Shown piece after piece: positions 43,973-52,244 of a stretch of DNA of 64,000 nt (positions within the stretch are counted from its first letter, which is position 1; every line of letters starts with the position of its first letter). The DNA is from Polaribacter sp. Hel1_85 (GTDB taxonomy: Bacteria; Bacteroidota; Bacteroidia; Flavobacteriales; Flavobacteriaceae), in NCBI RefSeq assembly GCF_000766795.1, contig NZ_JPDS01000002.1:873001-937000 (forward strand). The letters are read 5' to 3'. The position numbers were made by a program, and so were the translations under genes. The notes below the pieces were generated by a model. That model was not told the origin of the DNA. It ran no database searches and saw only the letters and a list, made by a program, of their open reading frames with translations.

Positions 43973-46900
43973 TTACTCCAAAACTATTTTTTTATTCAAT
44001 ACACCTTTTTGTGTTTTTAACCTTACAAAATATACACCTGCAGCGAATTCAGATAAAGTAATTTCTTTTACCCCATTGGCATCGAATAAAGTAGTTGTAA
44101 CTTTTTTCCCTAAAGCATTAAATAAAGTAAAAGTTGTTTTTCCTGTTGGTAAACCAGCTATTCTAATAGTAGAAGCATTTTTTTTGTAAATAGTAACTTT
44201 CTTTAAAAAAGTATTATTAATATTTAAAGTTTTTTGAGACATGTGTAAATAAAATCGTCCAACTTCATTTAAGGTATCTTTTAAAGTTAAACGATATTCA
44301 CTATTTTCTTCATCTAAACGAATAAAAGTATTGGTTACTTTATCTTCTAAAAAGACTTTTAAATTTGTTGGTAAGTTTAGAGTTTCAATAGAAATAGTAA
44401 TTTCTTTTTTAATGTTAGCATTTATATTAACAGGAATAACCCTAGATTCAAGTTCAACATTTGGCAAAGATTGAATTTGATAATTTTCATCATCATTACC
44501 AGTAACTAAATGAGTAGAGATTGTAAAATCGGAATTTACACCACTAAATAATTCACTATCATATCCAGTATCATGTCCAGTTGTAGTCCCATCTATAAAA
44601 AATACTTTAGCATAGGTATTATTTACACCATCTGATAAAAGTAATTTAATTGCTGTTTTTGAATCGTTTTTTTGAAAACTATCTGTGGTTTCATGACTTT
44701 GAGAATTTTCTTCAAAAAGTATATTTGATCCAGCAACTTTTTTTACAAAGAAACCTTGTACTGGAGCTATTTTTAATGAACTAGCAAGATTTTTTGCTTC
44801 ATAACTATTTGTTTGTTGGTTCCAAATCCAAATAGTTCCATCTATATTTGTGTTAGTAATACTATTTGTTGTTAAAAAAGTATTCGCATTTATATATGAT
44901 AAATAAGGGTTACCTACTAAATTGTAATCATTTATTGTTCCTGTAGTAATGTTTCTAGTTATATTGTTGGTATTTATATTTCCTTCAAAATTTAGGTTTC
45001 CAACAGTAGCTAATTTTATAGAAAACCCTTTACCAGAATCCATTTTATCTAATGTGTCATCGGCACTTAAACCATCATAATCTCCTATGGTATAATAATT
45101 CCATCTATTATTTACAATAGTTTGTGTATTGTCATATAACGCTAAACTTACTCTTTGATTAACTCCAGAACTGGTAGTACTTAATGCTAAATTATTTGAC
45201 TTTAAAAAGTTTACAACTGTTTGATTTTCTAAAGGAGAAGATACCAAATACCAATTGTCTGTAGATAAGTTTCTATTATAAGTGATTAAACCATTAAAAG
45301 TAGAATGAGCAATTAAAGTAGCTCCTGAGTTAATAGTTAAAGATGCTATATTTACTGCAGATGAAGCTGTAGGATAATTAGTTAGTCCACTAGGTATAAT
45401 AACACGATTAGAAATTGTAGGTACATTATTGTCCCAGTTTGAAGCTATATTCCATTCATTATTAGTTGCTCCAGTCCATGTTGTTATAGGTAATAAGGTT
45501 GGGTACCAAGCAATCGTATTATCATTTACAGAAGCCGATACAACATCTAAGGTACCATTACCATCTACATCTCCAACAGTAACCCAATAAGGACCATCAG
45601 CAGTAGTGTTTATCGTATTTTGTATAAAGGTAGGATTGGCAGTTCCATCATTTGTATACCATACAATTTCATCACTTCCTACAGATGCAGACTGTATGTC
45701 TAAATTACCATCGCCATCAAGATCTCCAACACTAACACATCTAGGGTTTACAGTATTTGTTGATATTACTTGAGAAGTAAAGTCAGGCATGGCAGCTCCA
45801 TCGTTTTTATACCAAGCAACTTTGTTGTCGTTGAGAGATGCTGATACAATATCTAAGTGACCATCACTATTCATGTCTCCTACTGTGACTGAAATAGCAC
45901 CAATAGCATTAGTACTTATTATTTGTTTTGAGAATAATGGATTTGTGGCGCCGTCGTTTGTATACCAAGCAATTGTATTGTCGTTAAATGATGCTGATAT
46001 GATATCTAAATCGCCATCATTATCCAAATCGCCAATTGTTACACTTCGGATACCATCGGCTGTTGTAGTGATGGTATTTTGAGTAAAGTTTGGAGTTGCT
46101 GTCCCATCATTTTCAAACCAAATAATACTATCATCATTTAAAGAAGCTACTAATATATCTATATCGCCATCATTATCTATATCGCCAGAAGTAATACTAT
46201 ATGGAGTGCTAACTGTATTGCTTAGTAGCTGTTGGCTGAAACTAGGTGTAGCATTTCCATCATTTTTATACCAAGCTATTGAGGTGTCAAAATAAGACGT
46301 AGCTATAATATCTATATGCCCATCTCCATCTACATCGGCTATAGTTACATTCCAACTTCTATCAGCTGTTGTTGTTATAATATGTTCAGTAAATGATGGC
46401 GTAGCCAAACCATCATTTTCATACCAAGCAATTTTATCATCGGAAACAGAAGTTGCTACCATGTCTAAATCGCCATCACCATCTATATCGCCACATATAA
46501 CACTTGAGGCTTGACCAGCAACATTACTTACGATTAATTTTGTATCAGTAATTGTTGCGGGCGCGCCTGATGTAGGAACTGTAACAGTAAAAGCACTAAT
46601 TGTAGGGTTGTTTACAATAGATGATGTAACATTGATTGTAATAATTTCTCCAGGCTTGAAATTTTGTGAAGGATTGAAGGTAATATTCGTTGTATCACCA
46701 CCAGCAAATGTTCCTGGTATTATTCCTGTTTGAGAACCTGAAATCACAATCGCATTTGAGTTGAGGTTGCTTGCTGCTATAGGAATATCAAAAGTAAGCA
46801 TAATGGTTGCTGCTTCATCAATATTTGTAGCAGTTGCTATAGGATTTACATATATTAATGTAGGTTTAGCGTTTTCAAAAGGACCAAGATCAATTGTTCC

Positions 46901-49675
46901 GTTTTGTATCCGTTCATTTCCATATATATCTGTAGCAATTGTATTGTAACTGTTATGACCAGCATCAGTAATTAAGGGAGAGTTTGTTCTGAAGTCTCCG
47001 CTAGTTGTGGGCAGTGTTGTGGTTAAAAAATCAATATCTTCCTCAAATAATGGGTTGGCATTAGTAATAATACCTGTAGCAGAAATGGTAGCCACTAAAC
47101 TGTTTCCGTAAGTAATAGTACCATTGTTTACAACTGATGCACCTGCCGTATTAGTTGCTCCATTTTCCTGATTATTCCAAATGATTGAATTATAAATTTC
47201 TGAAGAAGAAACGGCGTCTATAAAAATGGCTCCACCTTCATTGGTTGCATTATTACCAGATACGGTGCAATTTATTAGTGTAGTATTTGCATTAGAAAGG
47301 TTATAAATAGCACCGCCTTCATCAGCTCTATTTCCGCTTAGTATACAATTAACTAATGTAAGAGAGCTCTGTAAACTTAGTATAGCACCCCCAAATCTGC
47401 CTATATTTCCAGAAATAATACAATTGCTAATAGTGGCAAAGGAACTATAACTTATGATGGCACCACCACCGCCTTCTGTAAAACCTCCATTTGCATTCCC
47501 GCCTGTTATTGTAAATCCGTCTAACTTTGCCAATGTAGAGAGTCCAGCATCACCAACAACATGGTAGGCATTATCTGTGATGGTTCCAGTGTTATCATTT
47601 TGTTGTAAATCCCCATTAAGTATGGTTATATTCGCACGAATATCTCGTTGACTTAAAAGTGTCTCAAACCCTGCGAAACCTCCATAAATTGGCATATCTC
47701 TCATTAAAAACATGGCTGCTCTATCGTCATTGGTTTGTCCATCACCTTCATCTGGGTAATAGGTACCTGCAGCCACCCATATTTCACGATTGTTATTACA
47801 CGCATTGTCACTTAAAGCTAATGCGGAGTTGAGGTGTTTTTTAGCCGTAGCCCAACTTAACCCATCACCAGTATCATCTGGACGATTAGCATCTACATAA
47901 ATGACACCTGAAGGTAAAGCACTGATTGTTGTAATGGTAAATTCTAACATTATGGTATTTTCATTGCCAGAGGTGTCTGTAGCTACCACTTCTTTATAGA
48001 TGGTTTGTCCTATATCTGCACAGGTTACTGTAAAAGGTTCAGCCTGTACAACACTTTGCACAGCACAGTTGTCTACAAAAGTTAAAGTAGGCGGTGTAAC
48101 TGTCATGGAAGTATTGGTTCCCATATCTATGAGCCCATAATCGCTGTTAAGAATAATAGCATTATAAGTAGCACTAGTAATGGTCGGTGCAAAATTATCG
48201 ATTACGGTTACTTGTGTTGTACAACTATCCGGATTTCCATTAAGATCTGTAACTGTAAGGATTACAGGTACTGTACCTCCCATATCGGCACAAGTTAAAC
48301 TACTAGGTGTAGCTGTTCTGTTTGCAATTTCTCCATCATCTGTAGAACCTCCATCAAGAGTTAATGGGTCTATTATTGCGACACCATCTTGGCCAGAAGC
48401 AGGAAGAATATCTCCATTATTAGTTAATGTTTGACTTCTTCCAATGATAGCAGTAGCATTTTGACATACAGCAACAGGATTTTCTCCATCTAATATTACC
48501 CTGTACTGTACAAAACCATTTTGAGGATTAGTTGTAGTGTTGCCTTGTATTGATACTTTATTTAATAATGATGAACGTATGTAGGATGTACCACCACCAC
48601 CACCAGCTTCAATATCACCACCGCCGCCACCATAATAGCCGCCACCGCCGCCACCTTGACCAAATGTATTTACTTGTTGTGAACAGTTTTTTGTAGGTGA
48701 TCCTTGGCTACCCGCAAAAATAGGATCCATTAGATCATTTATATATACGCCTCCAACACCTCCACCAGAATAGCCAGCACCACCACGACTAGCATCAACC
48801 GTAGTGACAGAACCACAACCTAGTGAAAATGGGTTACCAGCATCGCAAGACGATCCATAGAGAACTTGTTGTACTGGGTGGTGCCCTCCAAGCCCTCCAT
48901 AATCAGCAGATTTTCCTGTAATTTCTATATAATGTATGCCTTGAGGATGATTATATTGACCTTGAAATCCACCACCTCCACCAGCACCAACAAATATACC
49001 ATGATCGAAATCAGCACCTCCTACATCTGGTGTTATTACATAGTTTATTCTAACCTTTGAAGCACCCCCATGAGGAAGTACATGATCTCCAACATGTCCG
49101 TCAATATTTGTACTACACGGACTTTCTTTGCCATTACCAAGTACATCCCAATAACCACTCGCCAGACCAGGATGACCAGGATTACCACTGGATTGGTTTA
49201 GTTCTGAAGCACCACCACCACCACCACCACCAGCTATGGCTAAAAGTAGTCCATCATGAGCTACAATGGCAGTAGAACCACCACCACCTCCAGATGCATT
49301 TATTGAATGGGTAAAGCTTTCTCCACGCTTTCCTTGATAGAAAGTAATGGTTTGTCCTTGGTTTACTGTAGTAATGGGTAAGGTAAAGGTAACGCGACCG
49401 CCTTCTCCACCTTGAGCCATTAAATCTGTGAATAGACCATCCCAAGTTGCTGTACCGCCATCTCCACCATCGAGAGTAAATGCAACAGCAACAGCGCCAC
49501 TGCTTAACATTGGTAAGGTAGCTGTAGCTGTAGAGCGTGTTTCTGAACTAGAATTTGTAAATTGAATGGTTGCTGTACTGGTATTCGTTAATGAGCCATT
49601 ATTGTTGTTAATTGTTTGAGCCATTAAAGAAAAAGCGCATATACTTAAAAGTATACTAAGGGAAATTTTTTTCAT
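43973..49675 (-). CDS. Giant secreted T9SS surface protein: Gly-rich, HYR-like, beta-helix, Ig-like and FG-GAP repeats
   Basis: 1900 residues. The signal peptide covers about 1-19. A Gly-rich domain (about 60-395) has runs such as AIAGGGGGGGASE. Two HYR-like modules with paired Cys lie at about 396-585. Next is a right-handed beta-helix (about 588-935) with GGAIYNLSNANTTLINCTVSGN-type coils, then an SbsA/Big-type Ig domain (about 936-1035). Seven FG-GAP/VCBS repeats (about 1050-1395) carry DxDGDGxxD calcium loops, followed by a WTG-type linker. A type IX secretion C-terminal sorting domain (last ~77 residues, ending KKIVLE) suggests anchoring on the outer surface. It is likely an adhesin or polymer-binding protein; the ligand is unknown. 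Confidence 0.85.
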   Translation of the reverse strand: MKKISLSILLSICAFSLMAQTINNNNGSLTNTSTATIQFTNSSSETRSTATATLPMLSSGAVAVAFTLDGGDGGTATWDGLFTDLMAQGGEGGRVTFTLPITTVNQGQTITFYQGKRGESFTHSINASGGGGGSTAIVAHDGLLLAIAGGGGGGGASELNQSSGNPGHPGLASGYWDVLGNGKESPCSTNIDGHVGDHVLPHGGASKVRINYVITPDVGGADFDHGIFVGAGGGGGFQGQYNHPQGIHYIEITGKSADYGGLGGHHPVQQVLYGSSCDAGNPFSLGCGSVTTVDASRGGAGYSGGGVGGVYINDLMDPIFAGSQGSPTKNCSQQVNTFGQGGGGGGYYGGGGGDIEAGGGGGTSYIRSSLLNKVSIQGNTTTNPQNGFVQYRVILDGENPVAVCQNATAIIGRSQTLTNNGDILPASGQDGVAIIDPLTLDGGSTDDGEIANRTATPSSLTCADMGGTVPVILTVTDLNGNPDSCTTQVTVIDNFAPTITSATYNAIILNSDYGLIDMGTNTSMTVTPPTLTFVDNCAVQSVVQAEPFTVTCADIGQTIYKEVVATDTSGNENTIMLEFTITTISALPSGVIYVDANRPDDTGDGLSWATAKKHLNSALALSDNACNNNREIWVAAGTYYPDEGDGQTNDDRAAMFLMRDMPIYGGFAGFETLLSQRDIRANITILNGDLQQNDNTGTITDNAYHVVGDAGLSTLAKLDGFTITGGNANGGFTEGGGGAIISYSSFATISNCIISGNIGRFGGAILSLQSSLTLVNCILSGNRADEGGAIYNLSNANTTLINCTVSGNNATNEGGAIFIDAVSSSEIYNSIIWNNQENGATNTAGASVVNNGTITYGNSLVATISATGIITNANPLFEEDIDFLTTTLPTTSGDFRTNSPLITDAGHNSYNTIATDIYGNERIQNGTIDLGPFENAKPTLIYVNPIATATNIDEAATIMLTFDIPIAASNLNSNAIVISGSQTGIIPGTFAGGDTTNITFNPSQNFKPGEIITINVTSSIVNNPTISAFTVTVPTSGAPATITDTKLIVSNVAGQASSVICGDIDGDGDLDMVATSVSDDKIAWYENDGLATPSFTEHIITTTADRSWNVTIADVDGDGHIDIIATSYFDTSIAWYKNDGNATPSFSQQLLSNTVSTPYSITSGDIDNDGDIDILVASLNDDSIIWFENDGTATPNFTQNTITTTADGIRSVTIGDLDNDGDLDIISASFNDNTIAWYTNDGATNPLFSKQIISTNAIGAISVTVGDMNSDGHLDIVSASLNDNKVAWYKNDGAAMPDFTSQVISTNTVNPRCVSVGDLDGDGNLDIQSASVGSDEIVWYTNDGTANPTFIQNTINTTADGPYWVTVGDVDGNGTLDVVSASVNDNTIAWYPTLLPITTWTGATNNEWNIASNWDNNVPTISNRVIIPSGLTNYPTASSAVNIASLTINSGATLIAHSTFNGLITYNRNLSTDNWYLVSSPLENQTVVNFLKSNNLALSTTSSGVNQRVSLALYDNTQTIVNNRWNYYTIGDYDGLSADDTLDKMDSGKGFSIKLATVGNLNFEGNINTNNITRNITTGTINDYNLVGNPYLSYINANTFLTTNSITNTNIDGTIWIWNQQTNSYEAKNLASSLKIAPVQGFFVKKVAGSNILFEENSQSHETTDSFQKNDSKTAIKLLLSDGVNNTYAKVFFIDGTTTGHDTGYDSELFSGVNSDFTISTHLVTGNDDENYQIQSLPNVELESRVIPVNINANIKKEITISIETLNLPTNLKVFLEDKVTNTFIRLDEENSEYRLTLKDTLNEVGRFYLHMSQKTLNINNTFLKKVTIYKKNASTIRIAGLPTGKTTFTLFNALGKKVTTTLFDANGVKEITLSEFAAGVYFVRLKTQKGVLNKKIVLE

Positions 49676-49701
49676 TATTAAATAACTTTATGAATCTGAT
49701 A

Positions 49702-49709
49702 CAATACTA
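49702..49709 (-). promoter_or_regulatory. -7 promoter box of the giant surface protein gene
   Basis: TAGTATTG on the minus strand, inside TAGTATTGTATCAG, is one base off TAnnTTTG. It aligns with TAGTTTTGTATTAG upstream of the second FG-GAP gene at the same distance from the start codon (27 versus 26 bases). Confidence 0.6.
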
Positions 49710-49752
49710 TAACAAATGCCTACGCAATACAATACGTAGAAACTGCAAATAT

Positions 49753-49767
49753 TACGTAGGGTACGTA
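49753..49767. promoter_or_regulatory. Proposed operator TACGTA-GGG-TACGTA upstream of the giant surface gene
   Basis: Two TACGTA hexamers separated by three bases, 78 bases before the start codon and 43 bases before the -7 box. A nearly identical element with matching flanks (AAAnTGCA on one side, TATA on the other) stands at the same place upstream of the second FG-GAP gene. A third TACGTA occurs at 49733-49738. It is probably a binding site for a dimeric regulator; the nearby LuxR-type response regulator is the best candidate. Confidence 0.65.
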
Positions 49768-49782
49768 TATCATAATCATATT

Positions 49783-49822
49783 AAAAAAAAAAGACCCTAA
49801 CACAAGAATTGTTGTTAAGGTC
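49783..49822 (-). terminator. Rho-independent terminator of the second FG-GAP gene
   Basis: On the minus strand GACCTTAACA pairs with TGTTAGGGTC around a ten-base loop, with one mismatch, and a run of ten T follows. It insulates the giant gene from upstream transcription. Confidence 0.8.
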
Positions 49823-49855
49823 AGTTCAGCAATAAGGTTGGCTATTAATAATTGC

Positions 49856-51378
49856 TTAGGTTTTAATGAGTTTTTTTGTCACTACTGCTTTGTCAGTAAT
49901 TACCTTGATAAGATAACTAGCTGCGTGTAAACTTGAGATGTCAATACGAATTGTTTCTTCATTATTGATTGTGCTTACTGACTTTACTAAACGTCCAGTT
50001 AAGTCATAAATTTCTATTTTTTGTAAAGCTAAATTAGTTATTGTAATTTGATTTGTAGCTGGATTAGGATACACCAGTAATTCATTATTCAATTCGTTAG
50101 CATCTACACTTAAAGTATTACTTGCATTTTCATACCAAGCAATACGATCATCATAAAGAGAGGCAGAAAGCACATCTATGTCTCCATCGCCATATATATC
50201 TGCTGCATAGATTGATCTGGGGGAATTTGCTGTAGTACTTATTGTTTGTAGTGCTCCAAAGTTTCCAGTTCCATCATTTTCATACCAAGCAATCACATTA
50301 TCACCAGAAGAAGCGGATAGTACATCCATATCTCCATCGCCATCTATATCTGCTGCGTACACACTTTTAGCAGAAAAAATAGCCATCGTAACGAATTGTC
50401 TGGGCGCAAAAATACCTGTGCCGTCATTTTCATACCAAGAAATATCTTCAGTAGTTGAGGCGAATAGCACATCGAGATCACCATCATTATCTAAGTCGGC
50501 AGCATATATTGCGATTGAAGAGTTTCCATTATTAAGATTGTGTTCTGTCCAAGGACTTCCTACGCCATTATTTTCATACCAAAAAATATTACTCGTATTA
50601 AGAGAAGGGGAAAGACATCCATATCACCGTCTCCATCTAAATCGGCTGTATATATTTTTCTAATTAAATTTGCATTCGTTGTAATGGTTTGTTGTGGACC
50701 AAAATTTCCTGCGCCATCGTTTTCATACCAAGCAATACGATCATCATCTGCTGAAGCCGAAAGTACATCTAGGTCTCCATCTCCATCCATATCAGCGGCA
50801 GAAACAGCAGTAGCGTAATTTACAGCCGTTGTAATAATTTGTTGCGGACCAAAGTTTCCTGCTCCATCATTTTCATACCAAGCAATGCGGTTGTCATTTG
50901 TTGAAGCTGAAAGTACATCTATATCTCCATCACCATCCAAATCGGCAGCTCTGACGCAAAAAGCTCCGTCTGCCTGAGTGCTTATGGTTTCCTGACCGTA
51001 AAAAAACTCTCCGGGACTGTTTGGGTTTACTGCTGTGGTAAATGAACCTACGAGCGTTATGACCGAATTTTTAATAGATACACTTATGAGTTCGCCATGT
51101 TTAAAATTTTGATCTGGATTAAACGTAATAATGTTCGTATCTATTCCTGAAAAGGTACCCGAAATTGTACCTGTATGCTCACCAGTAACAACAATACTAG
51201 TTGCATTGAGCATATTACTATTAATAAAAGTATCAAAGGTTAAAATAAGATTGCTATCAATCGGTACTTGCGTATTATTAACCGTTGGAGACATTGATAC
51301 TATATTTTGTGCAAAACTAGTTGTAGCTACAAAAAATAGAATGCAAAAGGTTCTAAAGTGTAAGGGAAAGGTTTTCAT
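49856..51378 (-). pseudogene. Second T9SS FG-GAP repeat protein, split by a one-base deletion
   Basis: Two frames, 50560-51378 (272 codons, signal peptide, Ig-like domain and three FG-GAP repeats) and 49856-50470 (two and a half repeats plus T9SS tail), join perfectly if one base is restored near 50614 (after GATGT of the DGDMDV loop). The intact protein would be about 507 residues: signal peptide 1-23, an Ig-like domain homologous to that of the giant protein (GTFSGIDTNIITFNPDQNF), FG-GAP repeats of the DxDGDGDxDVLSAS..IAWYENDG type, and a C-terminal sorting domain (VYPNPATNQITI...). The shift may be a real mutation, phase variation or a sequencing error. Confidence 0.8.
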
Positions 51379-51403
51379 TGTAATTTTTTTAGTATTACTA
51401 ATA

Positions 51404-51411
51404 CAAAACTA
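51404..51411 (-). promoter_or_regulatory. -7 promoter box of the second FG-GAP gene
   Basis: TAGTTTTG on the minus strand matches TAnnTTTG exactly, 26 bases before the start codon, within TAGTTTTGTATTAG, which nearly repeats the giant gene's promoter. Confidence 0.65.
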
Positions 51412-51454
51412 CAGGAATGCCCCATGTGAAACCATAGGTATAAAGTGCAGATTT

Positions 51455-51469
51455 TACGTAGTGTACGTA
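51455..51469. promoter_or_regulatory. Proposed operator TACGTA-GTG-TACGTA upstream of the second FG-GAP gene
   Basis: Two TACGTA hexamers three bases apart, 77 bases before the start codon and 43 bases before the -7 box, exactly as upstream of the giant gene. Flanks AAAGTGCAGATTT and TATA also align with the other copy. Confidence 0.65.
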
Positions 51470-51513
51470 TATAAGACTATGAGAAAGAAGATGGGTATAA
51501 GGAAAAATTTATG

Positions 51514-52161
51514 CTATAATGAAACGATAATTTCTTTGTAGTTTTCTGTCCACTGAGAAATAGCATCACTGATAGGTTCAAGTTCTAATTTCGCAATGAT
51601 ATTTGCGCGGTGTTTTTGAATGGTTCTGTTGGATACTGTAAGGATTTCTCCAATTTCTGTTGAATTTTTTCCTTGAGAAATTAATCTGATAATCGTACGC
51701 TCTGAAGGTGTTAGAAGCTGGATTTTTTTCAGTTCGTCTTCTACAGAATTTTCAAAATTTTCTTTAAATGAAGAACTATAGTACGACTCGCCATCCATAA
51801 CAATATCGATACATTTTTTTATTTCTTCTATACTATCTTCTTTAAGCAAATATCCTTGAACTCCTACTTTTTTTGCCTGAACCACAAATCCTTTTTGCTT
51901 GTGATACGTCATCACTATATACCGTGTTTTAAGATTTTGAGATATACAATGTTTAACGACCTCAAAACCATTAAGTATAGGCATTTCTATGTCAAGTAGG
52001 GCAATATCAGGCTGATTTAATATAATACTGTCTAATGCTGATGCACCATTATCTACCGCGGCTACTATGGAATACCCCGCAAGTTCTAATTCTTGCTTGA
52101 TTCCTTTTAGCATAATAGGATGATCATCTGCTAGTACAATGGTAATGTTCTTATTTGACAT
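51514..52161 (-). CDS. Two-component response regulator, NarL/LuxR family
   Basis: 215 residues. The N-terminal receiver has the acidic pair Asp12-Asp13, the phospho-accepting Asp57 (LLDIEMP), Thr near 84 (YIVMTYHKQKG) and Lys in the LKED loop. The C-terminal LuxR HTH (about 148-200) is LTPSERTIIRLISQGKNSTEIGEILTVSNRTIQKHRANI. Phosphorylated NarL-type regulators dimerise on inverted hexamer-like sites, which suits the TACGTA-N3-TACGTA elements nearby. The kinase gene lies upstream on the same strand (83-base gap). Confidence 0.93.
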   Translation of the reverse strand: MSNKNITIVLADDHPIMLKGIKQELELAGYSIVAAVDNGASALDSIILNQPDIALLDIEMPILNGFEVVKHCISQNLKTRYIVMTYHKQKGFVVQAKKVGVQGYLLKEDSIEEIKKCIDIVMDGESYYSSSFKENFENSVEDELKKIQLLTPSERTIIRLISQGKNSTEIGEILTVSNRTIQKHRANIIAKLELEPISDAISQWTENYKEIIVSL

Positions 52162-52244
52162 TTTTTAGGAAACTCAGTTAACTTATTATACTCCGCAAAT
52201 TACAATAACTATTTTAAAAAAAAGTAAAGAAAATTCCGCAAATA

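Noticed and set aside
45873..48434. Several plus-strand frames opposite the giant surface gene
   Set aside because: All are shadows of the repeat-coded minus strand, with no start context or family match.
49057..49275. Plus-strand frame rich in His (HHHHHHHQ)
   Set aside because: It is the antisense image of the Gly codons of the giant surface protein, not a metal-binding protein.
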